From NCBI GenBank assembly GCA_051878975.1, contig JBJELD010000029.1, forward strand, positions 4,061 through 68,060: a DNA stretch of 64,000 nucleotides, given 5' to 3'. This document shows positions 1 to 8,271 of this stretch, piece after piece. Numbering within the stretch: the stretch's first letter is position 1; every line of letters starts with the position of its first letter. A program made the position numbers and the translations under genes. The notes under the pieces are model-generated. The model was not told the origin of the DNA and searched no databases. It worked only from the letters and a program-made list of their open reading frames with translations. The DNA is from Caccovicinus sp051878975 (lineage in GTDB: Bacteria > Bacillota > Clostridia > Lachnospirales > Lachnospiraceae).

Positions 1-82
1 TTTTCTTCGTTATATCTCGAACCGAAGCCGGTATTTCTTCTGCAAAACACCATGTTCTCCGGTCACGGACAAGATTCTTCAT
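1..82 (-). CDS. Partial ORF at window edge, unknown
   Basis: An open frame reads leftward from an ATG at 80-82 to the window edge without a stop (27 codons visible, starting MKNLVRD). It lies just downstream of the two permease genes and could be the next operon member, but it does not resemble the start of an ABC ATPase and no strong ribosome binding site is present. A second overlapping frame starts at 53. No function can be assigned. Confidence 0.25.
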   Translation of the reverse strand, partial: MKNLVRDRRTWCFAEEIPASVRDITKK

Positions 83-97
83 AACATCCCAGCTCGT

Positions 98-961
98 CTA
101 TATCTTGATCTTCGGATCCAGCGCATCCCGGATTCCGTCACCCAGGAAATTGATGCTCAGCACCGTAACCAGAAGCGCAATTCCCGGCGGCATCCAGATC
201 CACAGACGCTTGGAAAGCACCGTGATGGACTGTGCATCATAGAGCATGTTTCCCCAACTGGCTCCCGGCGGCTGCACGCCCATGCCCAAAAAGCTCAGGG
301 AAGACTCCATCAAAATCGCACTTGCCATCTGAAAGGTAATGGCAATCAGAATCGGGGCAAAGGAGTTGGGCAGAATGTACTTGGTAATAATCTTAAAATT
401 CGAAGTACCGATTGCCTTTGCAGATTCCACATATTCCTTCTCCGAAACAGAAAGAACATTTGCGTAAATCAGTCTGGCAAACTGCGTCCAGCCTAATACA
501 CCAATGACAATGGTTACCGACCAGATCGACGGGCCGATTACCGCCACCAGAACCAGAATCAGTACGATCGACGGGAAGGACATGAAAATATCCGCCACAC
601 GCATGATCGCCACTTCCAGCTTCCCCCGGAAAAATCCGGCAATCAATCCCAGCGGCACCCCGATGGCACAGCTGATGATCGTAGACAGAAAGCCCACCAG
701 AAGGGAGGTGCGCCCTCCGTAGATCAGCCTGGAAAAAATATCTCGTCCGATGGCATCCGTCCCCAGAATGTGTGCACTGCTGGGCGCCGCAGAAAAAGCA
801 GCATAATCAGAATCATACGGATTCAGTTTCAACACATAAGGAAGCACAATCACCAGCACGACCTCCAGGACCAGAACCCACAGGCCAAGCATAGCCATTT
901 TATGCTCCTTTAATTTGCTGAGCACCTCGGAAAGGTAGCTTTCATTTTCTTTTTTCTTCAT
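98..961 (-). CDS. Peptide/nickel-type ABC transporter permease (DppC/OppC family)
   Basis: Inner-membrane permease subunit of a dipeptide/oligopeptide ABC importer, 287 aa. The N-terminal segment before the first helix (about residues 23-46) is typical of the OppC family. The central domain carries the binding-protein-dependent transport EAA loop around YVESAKAIGTSNFKII (about residues 178-193), where the ATPase docks. The end, LGDGIRDALDPK, is the family signature. It follows the DppB-type gene by 12 bases, so the two are co-transcribed and form a heterodimer. The matching ATPases and binding protein are not in the visible part of this operon. A second complete system of the same family lies at 36-42 kb. 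Substrate cannot be deduced. Confidence 0.93.
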   Translation of the reverse strand: MKKKENESYLSEVLSKLKEHKMAMLGLWVLVLEVVLVIVLPYVLKLNPYDSDYAAFSAAPSSAHILGTDAIGRDIFSRLIYGGRTSLLVGFLSTIISCAIGVPLGLIAGFFRGKLEVAIMRVADIFMSFPSIVLILVLVAVIGPSIWSVTIVIGVLGWTQFARLIYANVLSVSEKEYVESAKAIGTSNFKIITKYILPNSFAPILIAITFQMASAILMESSLSFLGMGVQPPGASWGNMLYDAQSITVLSKRLWIWMPPGIALLVTVLSINFLGDGIRDALDPKIKI

Positions 962-973
962 CTGCCTTCCCTC

Positions 974-1930
974 CTATTTGTAGCTGATTCTCGGATCCAG
1001 CAGCCCGTAAGCCACATCCGTCAGAATGTTGGCCAGCAGCACCGCCGCCGCAATCATAACCGTAATTCCCATGATTACCGGATAATCACGTCCGTTGATC
1101 GCCGTTACCATCAGCGAACCGACACCCGGCCATCCGAATACCTGCTCCGTGATCACCGCACCGCCTACCAGAGACGGAATCGACATACCTACCACGGTAA
1201 TAACCGGAATCAACGCATTTTTCAGTCCGTGACGATAGATTACCGCCCATTTCTTCAGTCCCTTTGACCGCGCAGTCCGGATGTAATCCTCCTGCATAAC
1301 CTCCAGCATGCTGCTGCGCATATGGCGCACCCAGCCGCCGATCTGCTGGAAAGAAAGCACCAGACAGGGCATAATCATATGCTTTGCCAGATCCGCGCCG
1401 GTTCGGACGCTGCCGGAGCTGTACATACCGCCGGAAGGCAGAATCTTCAGCACAATGGCAAAGAGGTAAATAAACACCAGGCCTACAAAGAAGTTCGGCG
1501 TGGCCATCATCAGAAGAGAAATGCCACCGGAAATATAATCCCGCTTGGAATTCGGCTTGGATGCCGCATAGATTCCCAGAGGAATCGATACGATCAGAGA
1601 CAGCACGATCGAAGCTCCTGCAAGACATGCCGTTGCCGGAAGCCGTTCCCCGATCATCACCGCCACCGGCCTCTGCGTGCTGTAGGAGAAGCCCAGGTTC
1701 CCGTGCAGCAGAGAGTTCAGCCAGTTCAAATACTGAATGATCACCGGCTGGTCCAGGCCGAGAGCCACACGTTTTCGCTCCAGCTCGGCCGGCGTAATTC
1801 CAGGGTCCGCCAGCAAAGCATCCAGCGGGGAACCGGGCGCCAGGTTTAAAATAAAATACGCCAGCACGGTAATCCCGAGGAACGTGGGAATCGCAATCAG
1901 AAGCCGCTTTAAAATGTACTTCCACTTCAT
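974..1930 (-). CDS. Peptide/nickel-type ABC transporter permease (DppB/OppB family)
   Basis: First permease of the pair, about 318 aa. It has an N-terminal helix (KRLLIAIPTFLGITVLAYF), a large periplasmic-side loop, and the EAA loop near EDYIRTARSKGLKKW. The ending GLLDPRISYK is characteristic of DppB. I start it at the ATG at 1928-1930 rather than the ATG at 1966: the encoded MKWKYILKRLL matches family N-termini and a GGA lies about 12 bases upstream, whereas the upstream ATG has no ribosome binding site. It is likely the first gene of a leftward operon, since a terminator and 300 bases of non-coding DNA precede it. Confidence 0.92.
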   Translation of the reverse strand: MKWKYILKRLLIAIPTFLGITVLAYFILNLAPGSPLDALLADPGITPAELERKRVALGLDQPVIIQYLNWLNSLLHGNLGFSYSTQRPVAVMIGERLPATACLAGASIVLSLIVSIPLGIYAASKPNSKRDYISGGISLLMMATPNFFVGLVFIYLFAIVLKILPSGGMYSSGSVRTGADLAKHMIMPCLVLSFQQIGGWVRHMRSSMLEVMQEDYIRTARSKGLKKWAVIYRHGLKNALIPVITVVGMSIPSLVGGAVITEQVFGWPGVGSLMVTAINGRDYPVIMGITVMIAAAVLLANILTDVAYGLLDPRISYK

Positions 1931-1983
1931 ATCTTCTCTTGTCCTTTCCGAATATCTGATTCTCATCAGCTAATCATATTAAT

Positions 1984-2012
1984 AGTATATTAGCGTATTT
2001 TTCGACATTACT
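1984..2012 (-). promoter_or_regulatory. Possible promoter region of the permease operon
   Basis: The 317-base gap 1967-2283 holds no gene. On the minus strand a TATACT (1984-1989) could be a -10 box. The nearest -35-like TTGAGT is 20 bases away, which is too far for a strong promoter. Beyond the terminator at 2155-2185 the rest of the gap shows nothing I can name. Confidence 0.3.
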
Positions 2013-2154
2013 CAAGCTTTTTCTTCACAAAAGTGCCCAAAACCTGCTGCTGTTGCTGCTGTCCACAGGTTTTCTGTGAACGCAGCGGCATATCCCTCCG
2101 GCTTCCGACTTGCACCGGCCCTTCTGATCTGCCGAAACAAAAATCGGAAGTACG

Positions 2155-2185
2155 AAAAAAAGGCGTCAAAACTGCCGCCTTTTTT
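2155..2185 (-). terminator. Rho-independent terminator of the GH28 gene
   Basis: A run of A, GGCG, a 10-base loop, CGCC and a run of T. The A/T runs pair as part of the stem and provide a U-tract on either strand. It lies about 100 bases downstream of the GH28 stop codon on the minus strand. Confidence 0.7.
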
Positions 2186-2283
2186 CATGCTTTGAAGCTT
2201 CCTGATACCTGCTGCAGAAGCGGGAGAGCATGCTCTGGCCGTGCCGCCGGCCGCCCTGCAGCCTCTTTCCCGATTTTCTATCC

Positions 2284-3618
2284 CTACCTCACATCATAGG
2301 TATTGTTTCGATCGTCGTTCCGTCCCTCCGCAGAAATGTTTACATTTTTCCAGATCCAGTCCTTCACTCCGGCGATCCGTCCGAACTCCTTTGCCTGGAT
2401 CCTGACATTCTCCAGCACCACATGCGTCATGGGCTTCTCCGGAAAGGCATCGACCTCAAAGGCTCTGGACGGGCCTTGGTAATCCGGCTCATTCCAGGAT
2501 CGGATATTGCGAAGTGTCAGATTTTTCACCTGCGGGATCCCCTTATCCTCCGGCACAGGAGCTGTCAGAGTTTTCCAGTGCTCAGGGATTTCTCCCTTCC
2601 AGCCTTCCGGAATCCTGCAGTAGCTGTAGGCCGGGTGCCAGTTCAGACACATATTGACCGGATACCGGACATTGACCATCTCCAGGTTCTCTACCAGAAT
2701 ATCCTCGATCACTCCGCCTCTCGTTTTTGCTGATTTCATACGAAAGCCGCAGTCGGTATTGCGGTATTTCAGATTCCTCACCTTCACATTCCGCACACCG
2801 CCGGAGGTTTCACTTCCGATGGTAACGCCGCTGCCGGTCATAATCTGACAGTTCTGAATCACCACATTTTCACAGATCCGGTTCACCCGAAGCCCGTCCA
2901 CATCCCGCCCGGACTTGACGCAGATGCTGTCATCATTGCAGGCGATCCGACAGTTTTCCACCAGAACACCGTCGCAGGAATCAATGTCAATGCCGTCAGT
3001 GCTGGGGCCATGGTTGTCCTCAATCCAAAGACCGTCCACATGGATCCGTCTGGAATAGCAGACATGAATGTTCCAGAATCCGGAGCGGACGCTTCCAAAG
3101 CCGGCCAGCTCCACATCCTCCGATTCCATCACCACCAGATTCCGCACTCTGCGGCAGTCATAATCCACGCACCAGCGCAGATCCTGCTCATCGTAAATCC
3201 TGCGCATTCCGCCGTGAGTATCCTCGCCCCAGTACTTGTTCCACCAGTACGGCCCCTGACCATCGATCTTTCCCTCTCCGCAGACCCGGACGTCCCGCTG
3301 ACCATTGATGTTTAAAATTCCCACCGGCCATTCCATCTCAATTCCGGCCACACGCGTGGGAAGTATCGGATATTCCGCCTCATCGGTGGTTCCAAGAAGC
3401 ACAGCTCCCTTCTCCAGCCAAAATTCCACATGACTTTTCAAAAACAGCGAGCTGGTCAGATACATTCCCGCCGGCAAAACCACCAGCGCCCGTGCTCCTT
3501 CCGTTCCAGCTGCTGCGGCAGCATCTACCGCTGCCTGGATTGCTTTCGTATCCAGCGCTTTTCCGTCTCCGAACGCGCCGTAATCCCTCGGATTGAAAAT
3601 CTGCTTTTCCTGATTCAT
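2284..3618 (-). CDS. Glycoside hydrolase family 28 (polygalacturonase-like)
   Basis: 444 aa right-handed beta-helix protein of the pectin-degrading GH28 family. It opens with the typical FNPRDYGAFGDGKALDTKAIQ segment and lacks a signal peptide, so it probably acts on oligosaccharides inside the cell. Family active-site blocks can be placed: STDG at 206-209 (usually NTD), NDD at 228-230, GSG at 262-264 (usually GHG) and RMK at 293-295 (usually RIK). The two catalytic Asp of the DD pair are kept, but the Asn and His of the first and third blocks are both Ser here. This suggests altered linkage specificity rather than a classical polygalacturonase. It is a stand-alone gene with its own terminator. 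Confidence 0.88.
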   Translation of the reverse strand: MNQEKQIFNPRDYGAFGDGKALDTKAIQAAVDAAAAAGTEGARALVVLPAGMYLTSSLFLKSHVEFWLEKGAVLLGTTDEAEYPILPTRVAGIEMEWPVGILNINGQRDVRVCGEGKIDGQGPYWWNKYWGEDTHGGMRRIYDEQDLRWCVDYDCRRVRNLVVMESEDVELAGFGSVRSGFWNIHVCYSRRIHVDGLWIEDNHGPSTDGIDIDSCDGVLVENCRIACNDDSICVKSGRDVDGLRVNRICENVVIQNCQIMTGSGVTIGSETSGGVRNVKVRNLKYRNTDCGFRMKSAKTRGGVIEDILVENLEMVNVRYPVNMCLNWHPAYSYCRIPEGWKGEIPEHWKTLTAPVPEDKGIPQVKNLTLRNIRSWNEPDYQGPSRAFEVDAFPEKPMTHVVLENVRIQAKEFGRIAGVKDWIWKNVNISAEGRNDDRNNTYDVR

Positions 3619-3667
3619 CCTGTTGCCCTCGTCTTCTCAGAACCGTTTATGGGCTGTCTCATAAAGG

Positions 3668-4483
3668 TTATACCGGATAGTAAATCCCATCAATCAGGCC
3701 CAGCTGGTTCATGGCATAAGCGATGCCGTCCTCCTCCACCGTTCTTGTCACAAACGTGGCATAGGGCTCCAGCTCCTTGTCATGATGCCCCATCAGTACG
3801 GCATGCTTTGCATAAGTAAACATAGGAAGATCATTGGTGCTGTCCCCGAACACATAGGCATCATCCAGGGAAAGTCCGTAATAGTCCAGAACCATCTGTA
3901 TCGCCCGCGCCTTGGAATGGCCCTTCGGAACACACTCCCAGAAATTATTTCCGCGGTCGATCACCTCAAAGTCCTTGTCCAATGTCTGAAAAAAACCGTC
4001 CTTGTCACTGTTTCCATCTGTCACACAGCAGAATTTATCAAAATCGTAATGATCCTCCTCAATACAGTACGGAGAAAGCGCATTCTGCGAAGCAATAGAG
4101 GCCCGAATCTGCTCGATACGGGGCATCCAGGAGGTATCCCGCCGGAAATGGCAGCCGCCTTTTCCTTCCAGAATACCCTCCACCTTATACTGCTCCAGTG
4201 CTTTCTTGATCTCCAGTCCGCGCTCATGAGGAATCTTTCTCGCATACAGCTCCTGATCTCCCAGCACAATATACGTTCCGCAGCCACACAGATAACCGTC
4301 CATTTCGATCAGCTTCCGGATCGGGTCCAGCAGTTTGGAAACACGGCCGGAATTGATAAAGGCCAGATGACCCTTTTTCCTCGCTTCACTGACCGCCTTT
4401 ACTGCACTTTCCGGGATCTGCCTGGTTGTTTCACTGAGCAGCGTTCCGTCTACATCGAAAAACATGGCTTTTCTACTGCTCAT
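3668..4483 (-). CDS. HAD-superfamily (Cof-type) phosphatase
   Basis: Soluble 272 aa HAD-IIB hydrolase. Motif I is DVDGT with the nucleophilic Asp near residue 10. The cap domain lies in the middle and motif IV is GDSTNDLPMF near the C-terminus. These enzymes dephosphorylate sugar phosphates or cofactor phosphates such as FMN; the substrate is not predictable. The start is taken at 4481-4483, where a GGGGAG precedes an ATG and MSSRKAMFFDVDGT follows. A longer frame to 4606 would only extend into xpt in another reading frame. It overlaps the xpt stop by 11 bases, implying translational coupling. Confidence 0.88.
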   Translation of the reverse strand: MSSRKAMFFDVDGTLLSETTRQIPESAVKAVSEARKKGHLAFINSGRVSKLLDPIRKLIEMDGYLCGCGTYIVLGDQELYARKIPHERGLEIKKALEQYKVEGILEGKGGCHFRRDTSWMPRIEQIRASIASQNALSPYCIEEDHYDFDKFCCVTDGNSDKDGFFQTLDKDFEVIDRGNNFWECVPKGHSKARAIQMVLDYYGLSLDDAYVFGDSTNDLPMFTYAKHAVLMGHHDKELEPYATFVTRTVEEDGIAYAMNQLGLIDGIYYPV

Positions 4484-5066
4484 CGTCGTCTCCCCGGAAA
4501 TGGATCTCTCCAGTCTTGTCATCCATGCTGTCCACAATGGCCAGAGATTCCACGCGGATTCCCTTTTCACGCAGCATGTCGCCTCCGACCTGAAAGCCCT
4601 TCTCAATCACGATTCCGGCTCCCACCAGCTCCGCACCGGAATCCTTGACCAGCTGAGCCAATCCCTCCAGCGCCTTGCCGTTTGCCAGGAAATCATCAAT
4701 CAAAAGCACCTTGTCTCCCTTTCCCAGAAATTCCTTGGACACAATGATGTCATAGACCCGGCCATGGGTAAAGGATTCCACCTTCGTGGTGTAAACCTCT
4801 CCTGCAATATTCTTGGTCTGGGTCTTCTTTGCAAATACAACCGGTACATCGAAGCTCTGAGCTACCACACAGGCGATTCCGATTCCGGAAGCCTCAATTG
4901 TCAGAATTTTATTGATCTGTGCATCTGCAAAACGGCGTTTGAATTCCTGACCGATTTTTTCAAACAGCCGGATATCCATCTGATGATTCAAAAAACTGTC
5001 CACCTTCAGCACGTTCCCGGCTTTTACTTTTCCATCTTTTCGGATTCTGTCCTTCAGCTCTTTCAT
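4473..5066 (-). CDS. xpt: Xanthine phosphoribosyltransferase
   Basis: 197 aa cytosolic purine salvage enzyme converting xanthine and PRPP to XMP. It matches the Xpt family in length and in the N-terminal MKELKDRI...VLKVDSFLNHQMD segment. The PRPP-binding loop is VLLIDDFLANG at about residues 128-138. The gene leads a two-gene unit with the overlapping HAD phosphatase. I looked for a purine riboswitch in the short upstream gap and saw none. Confidence 0.95.
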   Translation of the reverse strand: MKELKDRIRKDGKVKAGNVLKVDSFLNHQMDIRLFEKIGQEFKRRFADAQINKILTIEASGIGIACVVAQSFDVPVVFAKKTQTKNIAGEVYTTKVESFTHGRVYDIIVSKEFLGKGDKVLLIDDFLANGKALEGLAQLVKDSGAELVGAGIVIEKGFQVGGDMLREKGIRVESLAIVDSMDDKTGEIHFRGDDDEQ

Positions 5067-5132
5067 GACTGCTCCCTGTACCTTTCCTGTCCTGATTCTT
5101 TCTTTTTCTTTTAAAATGTAACGTTTCTTTGC

Positions 5133-6209
5133 TTACTCTGTGATCTTTGCATTTTCAACCAGGAAATTCATAACCTTTACATTTCTTGCAGCATCATCCA
5201 CTGCCTCCTGGCCGTAGGCGTCAACCAGCTCGTCCGGAGTATCCAGGTCGTAAAGCGCAGCTACCTCCTGACGGGCAGCATCATCCACTGTCAGATTTTC
5301 CTTGGCAGCAATCTCCTTGGCAGCCAGATTTACCTTGATGCTGACTTCAATATCAGAACGCATATAATCCTTGAATCCATTCTCATCCATGCCATACATG
5401 GAAGCGTAATCAGACAGGCTCATGCCCTGCTGATCCAGAACCGACTGCAGCTGTGCCAGCTGGCTGTTGAATTCCGCATCCACCTGCGCATCCAGCCCAT
5501 CATAGGTTGCATTGGCAATCACCTGCTCCATGGCACTATTCTGCATCTGCACATTGGCGCTCTCCTGCGCACGCTCCTCCAGATTCTTGCGGATCTCTGC
5601 ACGGTATTCATCCACAGTCTTGCTGTTCTTGGAAACCTTCTGAACAAACTCGTCATTCAGCTCGGCATCCTTCTTCACACTGATGGAATTCACCGTAACA
5701 TCGAATACCACAGCCTGGCCGGCCAGCTCCTTATTGACATAGTCCTCCGGGAAGGTCAGGTTCAGGCTCAGCTCATCTCCCGTATTCGCGCCAATCAGAC
5801 CGTCCTCAAACCCGTCAATAAACACATTGGAACCCAAAGTCAGGTCATAGCTCTCGCTGGTGCCGCCCTCAAAAGCCACGCCGTCCTTCATGCCGACAAA
5901 ATCAATATTCAGCACGTCACCGTCCTCTGCCGGACGATCTACTTCTTCGGTGTCAAAATTCCGGCTCAGCACGTAATCGATCTGGCTCTGCACCTGGTCA
6001 TCCGTCACTTCCGTATCCGGCTTTGTGATCTCCAGTCCCTTGTACTCCCCTAAAGTAACGGTTCCCTCCGGCACCTCTTCGGCCTGCGTGGTCTCCTCAG
6101 AAACGGTCGTAGCCGCCTCCGTTGCCTTGGTGTCATCCTTCTTCCCACATCCGGAAGCCAGGACGGCTGCCGCCATTGTACATAAACAAATTTTTGCTAA
6201 TTTTCTCAT
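5133..6209 (-). CDS. Lipoprotein trigger-factor-like FKBP peptidyl-prolyl isomerase
   Basis: About 358 aa. It begins with a short lipoprotein signal peptide ending LASGC (Cys 21 after choosing the ATG at 6207-6209, which has AAGGA upstream) and a Thr/Glu-rich linker. An FKBP-type isomerase domain follows (EDGDVLNIDFVGMKDG to DVTVNSI). The C-terminal part, with EYRAEIRKNLEERA and a long helical region, resembles the trigger factor C-terminal chaperone domain. The ribosome-binding N-terminal domain of true trigger factor is absent. Inference: a membrane-anchored extracellular foldase, comparable in role to PrsA. The upstream ATG at 6254 would bury the signal peptide and is rejected. Confidence 0.85.
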   Translation of the reverse strand: MRKLAKICLCTMAAAVLASGCGKKDDTKATEAATTVSEETTQAEEVPEGTVTLGEYKGLEITKPDTEVTDDQVQSQIDYVLSRNFDTEEVDRPAEDGDVLNIDFVGMKDGVAFEGGTSESYDLTLGSNVFIDGFEDGLIGANTGDELSLNLTFPEDYVNKELAGQAVVFDVTVNSISVKKDAELNDEFVQKVSKNSKTVDEYRAEIRKNLEERAQESANVQMQNSAMEQVIANATYDGLDAQVDAEFNSQLAQLQSVLDQQGMSLSDYASMYGMDENGFKDYMRSDIEVSIKVNLAAKEIAAKENLTVDDAARQEVAALYDLDTPDELVDAYGQEAVDDAARNVKVMNFLVENAKITE

Positions 6210-6335
6210 CTTAAACAAATCCTTTTCCTTTTTAATTTTTATAAAGTATATCATACTATATCATACGAAACCCGGAAATGAAAGCATTTCCTCCAAATTC
6301 ATAAAAAATTAAGGCAAACCGCAAACACACGCTCC

Positions 6336-7730
6336 TTATTTATAGAAAGCCTTAAACGCCTTGTACGTATTGTAGATATCCAGCTTGGAGGACAGCTCAA
6401 ATGGTGCATGCATGGAGAGAATCGGCACACCTAAATCTACCGTATCCACATCCATATGCGCCACAAATTTGGCAATGGTTCCTCCGCCGCCTTCATCAAC
6501 CTTCCCTAATTCACCGGCCTGCCAGTACACGCCCTCCGCTTCCATCATGCCGATCACCTTCGCCATCAGCTCAGCTCCCGCATCGTTGGATGCAGACTTT
6601 CCTCTGGAACCGGTGTACTTGGTCAGTACGCAGCCCTTGTTGATATAGCAGGAATTACGGCTTTCAAACACATCCGCAAAGGTCGGGTCAAAGGCCGCAT
6701 TGACATCCGAAGACAGACAGATGGAATTGCGCAGCACCTTCCGGACAGCCACACCTTCCCGCTCGGCCAGATCTTCTATATAATGAAGCACATAGTCGGA
6801 ATTCAGTCCGGTATTGCCTTCCGAGCCGATCTCTTCCTTATCCGTCAGAATCGTCACCGTCGTGTAGGTCGGAAGCTCTGTATGAATCTCCGCCATCAGC
6901 GCCGTATACGCGCAGATCCGGTCATCCTGCCCGTAAGCACCGATCAGACTGCGGTCCAGACCTACATCGGAGGCCTTCACCGCCGGAACCATCTCGATCT
7001 CCGCCCGGTAAAAATCCGCCTCGGTAATGCCGTACTTCTCATTCAGGAGCTGAAGCGCCATCAGCTTGAACGGCTCCTTGACTGCATCATCCTGAAACGG
7101 AAGTGAGCCAATAATAATATTCAGTTCCTCCCCCTTAATGCCTTCCCGCAGCGGGCGTTCATTCTGCTTTCCGGCCAGATGGGGCAGCAGATCCGTCACG
7201 CAGAAGACCGGATCCCCTTCCTTCTCTCCGATGCAGATTTCTACTCTGGTGCCGTCCTTCTTCATCACCACGCCATGCATGGCCAGCGGCACGGTTGCCC
7301 ACTGATACTTACGGATTCCGCCGTAATAGTGGGTCTTAAAATAGGCAATCTCCTCCTTCTCGTACATCGGATTCGGCTTTAAATCCAGTCTCGGTGAATC
7401 AATATGGGCTCCGTTGATCCGCAGGCCTTTTGCAGCCGGCTCCATACCGAAGGTCGTTGCAATCAGTGCTTTCTGCCGATTTACAAAATAAACCTTGTCG
7501 CCTGCCTGATAGGTTCCCTCCACATCAAAAGGACGATACCCCTTTTCCTCCAGAAGCGACACCGCATAACGCACACACTCCCGCTCCGTCTTTCCTTCAT
7601 TTAAAAATTTCTTATAGCCCTCACAGAACTTCTGTGCCTTCCCGATCTGTTTCGGCGCTTCCTTTGCTATATTCGGAGCGCTCCAGGTTAACTGTTCCGC
7701 CAGCTCCTGTCCTTTTGTTTTTTTTGACAT
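6336..7730 (-). CDS. M18 family aminopeptidase
   Basis: 464 aa cytosolic di-zinc aminopeptidase related to aspartyl aminopeptidase. Metal and catalytic blocks are present in order: HIDSPRLDLKP (first His ligand and Asp), DKEEIGSEGNTG (catalytic Glu and metal Glu), SSDVNAAFDP (Asp ligand), and SMHAPFELSS near the end (last His ligand). Such enzymes trim acidic or hydrophobic N-terminal residues from peptides, usually as a large homo-oligomer. The gene stands 40 bases downstream of dtd on the same strand. Confidence 0.9.
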   Translation of the reverse strand: MSKKTKGQELAEQLTWSAPNIAKEAPKQIGKAQKFCEGYKKFLNEGKTERECVRYAVSLLEEKGYRPFDVEGTYQAGDKVYFVNRQKALIATTFGMEPAAKGLRINGAHIDSPRLDLKPNPMYEKEEIAYFKTHYYGGIRKYQWATVPLAMHGVVMKKDGTRVEICIGEKEGDPVFCVTDLLPHLAGKQNERPLREGIKGEELNIIIGSLPFQDDAVKEPFKLMALQLLNEKYGITEADFYRAEIEMVPAVKASDVGLDRSLIGAYGQDDRICAYTALMAEIHTELPTYTTVTILTDKEEIGSEGNTGLNSDYVLHYIEDLAEREGVAVRKVLRNSICLSSDVNAAFDPTFADVFESRNSCYINKGCVLTKYTGSRGKSASNDAGAELMAKVIGMMEAEGVYWQAGELGKVDEGGGGTIAKFVAHMDVDTVDLGVPILSMHAPFELSSKLDIYNTYKAFKAFYK

Positions 7731-7770
7731 TCCGTTATCCTCCGTAATCTGTAAATCATTTCCCGCTTAT

Positions 7771-8223
7771 TTACCGGAACAGCTCTTTGCTGTCCAGAGC
7801 CAGCGTGAAAGGCCCGTCATTTATGAGAGAAACCTTCATATCCGCCCCAAAGCTTCCGTGCTGCACCACCGGAACCCGCTTTCCGAAGCCCTGCACCATA
7901 TATTCATACAGCGCATTGGCCATGTCCGGCTGGCCCGCACCGATAAAGCTGGGCCGGTTGCCCTTATGACAGTCCGCATACAGCGTGAACTGACTGATCA
8001 CCAGCACCTCGCCGCCCACATCTGCCAGGGAAAGGTTGGTCTTTCCGTTTTCATCCTCAAAAATCCGCAGCTTGCAGATCTTGTCCATCATCTTGTCCGC
8101 AACCGCTTCGTTATCTTCATTCGAAATGCCCACCAGAAGAAGAAATCCCTTCCCGATGCGCCCGATCTCCTGTCCGTCCACCGCAACCGCAGCTTCCCGG
8201 ACTCTCTGCAGTACTACTTTCAT
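7771..8223 (-). CDS. dtd: D-aminoacyl-tRNA deacylase
   Basis: 150 aa, the normal length of the DTD family. It hydrolyses D-amino acids (and Gly) mischarged on tRNA. The two active-site motifs are visible: SQFTLYAD with GNRPSF in the middle, and NDGPFTL near the C-terminus. In most relatives the latter reads NDGPVT, a minor change. A hairpin lies in the short gap upstream. Confidence 0.95.
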   Translation of the reverse strand: MKVVLQRVREAAVAVDGQEIGRIGKGFLLLVGISNEDNEAVADKMMDKICKLRIFEDENGKTNLSLADVGGEVLVISQFTLYADCHKGNRPSFIGAGQPDMANALYEYMVQGFGKRVPVVQHGSFGADMKVSLINDGPFTLALDSKELFR

Positions 8224-8233
8224 TTCCTGTCAC

Positions 8234-8254
8234 CATGATGGCCGTGCCATCATG
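8234..8254 (-). other. Intergenic hairpin between GDPD gene and dtd
   Basis: Perfect 8-bp stem (CATGATGG / CCATCATG) with a 5-base loop, in the 48-base gap. There is no U-tract, so it is more likely an mRNA processing or stability element than a terminator. Confidence 0.4.
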
Positions 8255-8271
8255 CCTTTCCTTTTCATATA

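Noticed and set aside
1086..1925. 279-codon frame opposite in phase to the DppB-type permease
   Set aside because: Shadow of the real gene on the same strand; no family resemblance and Gly/Arg/Ala-rich composition typical of out-of-frame GC-rich reading.
5067..5132. Purine riboswitch upstream of xpt
   Set aside because: The gap is only 66 bases and lacks the conserved purine aptamer core.
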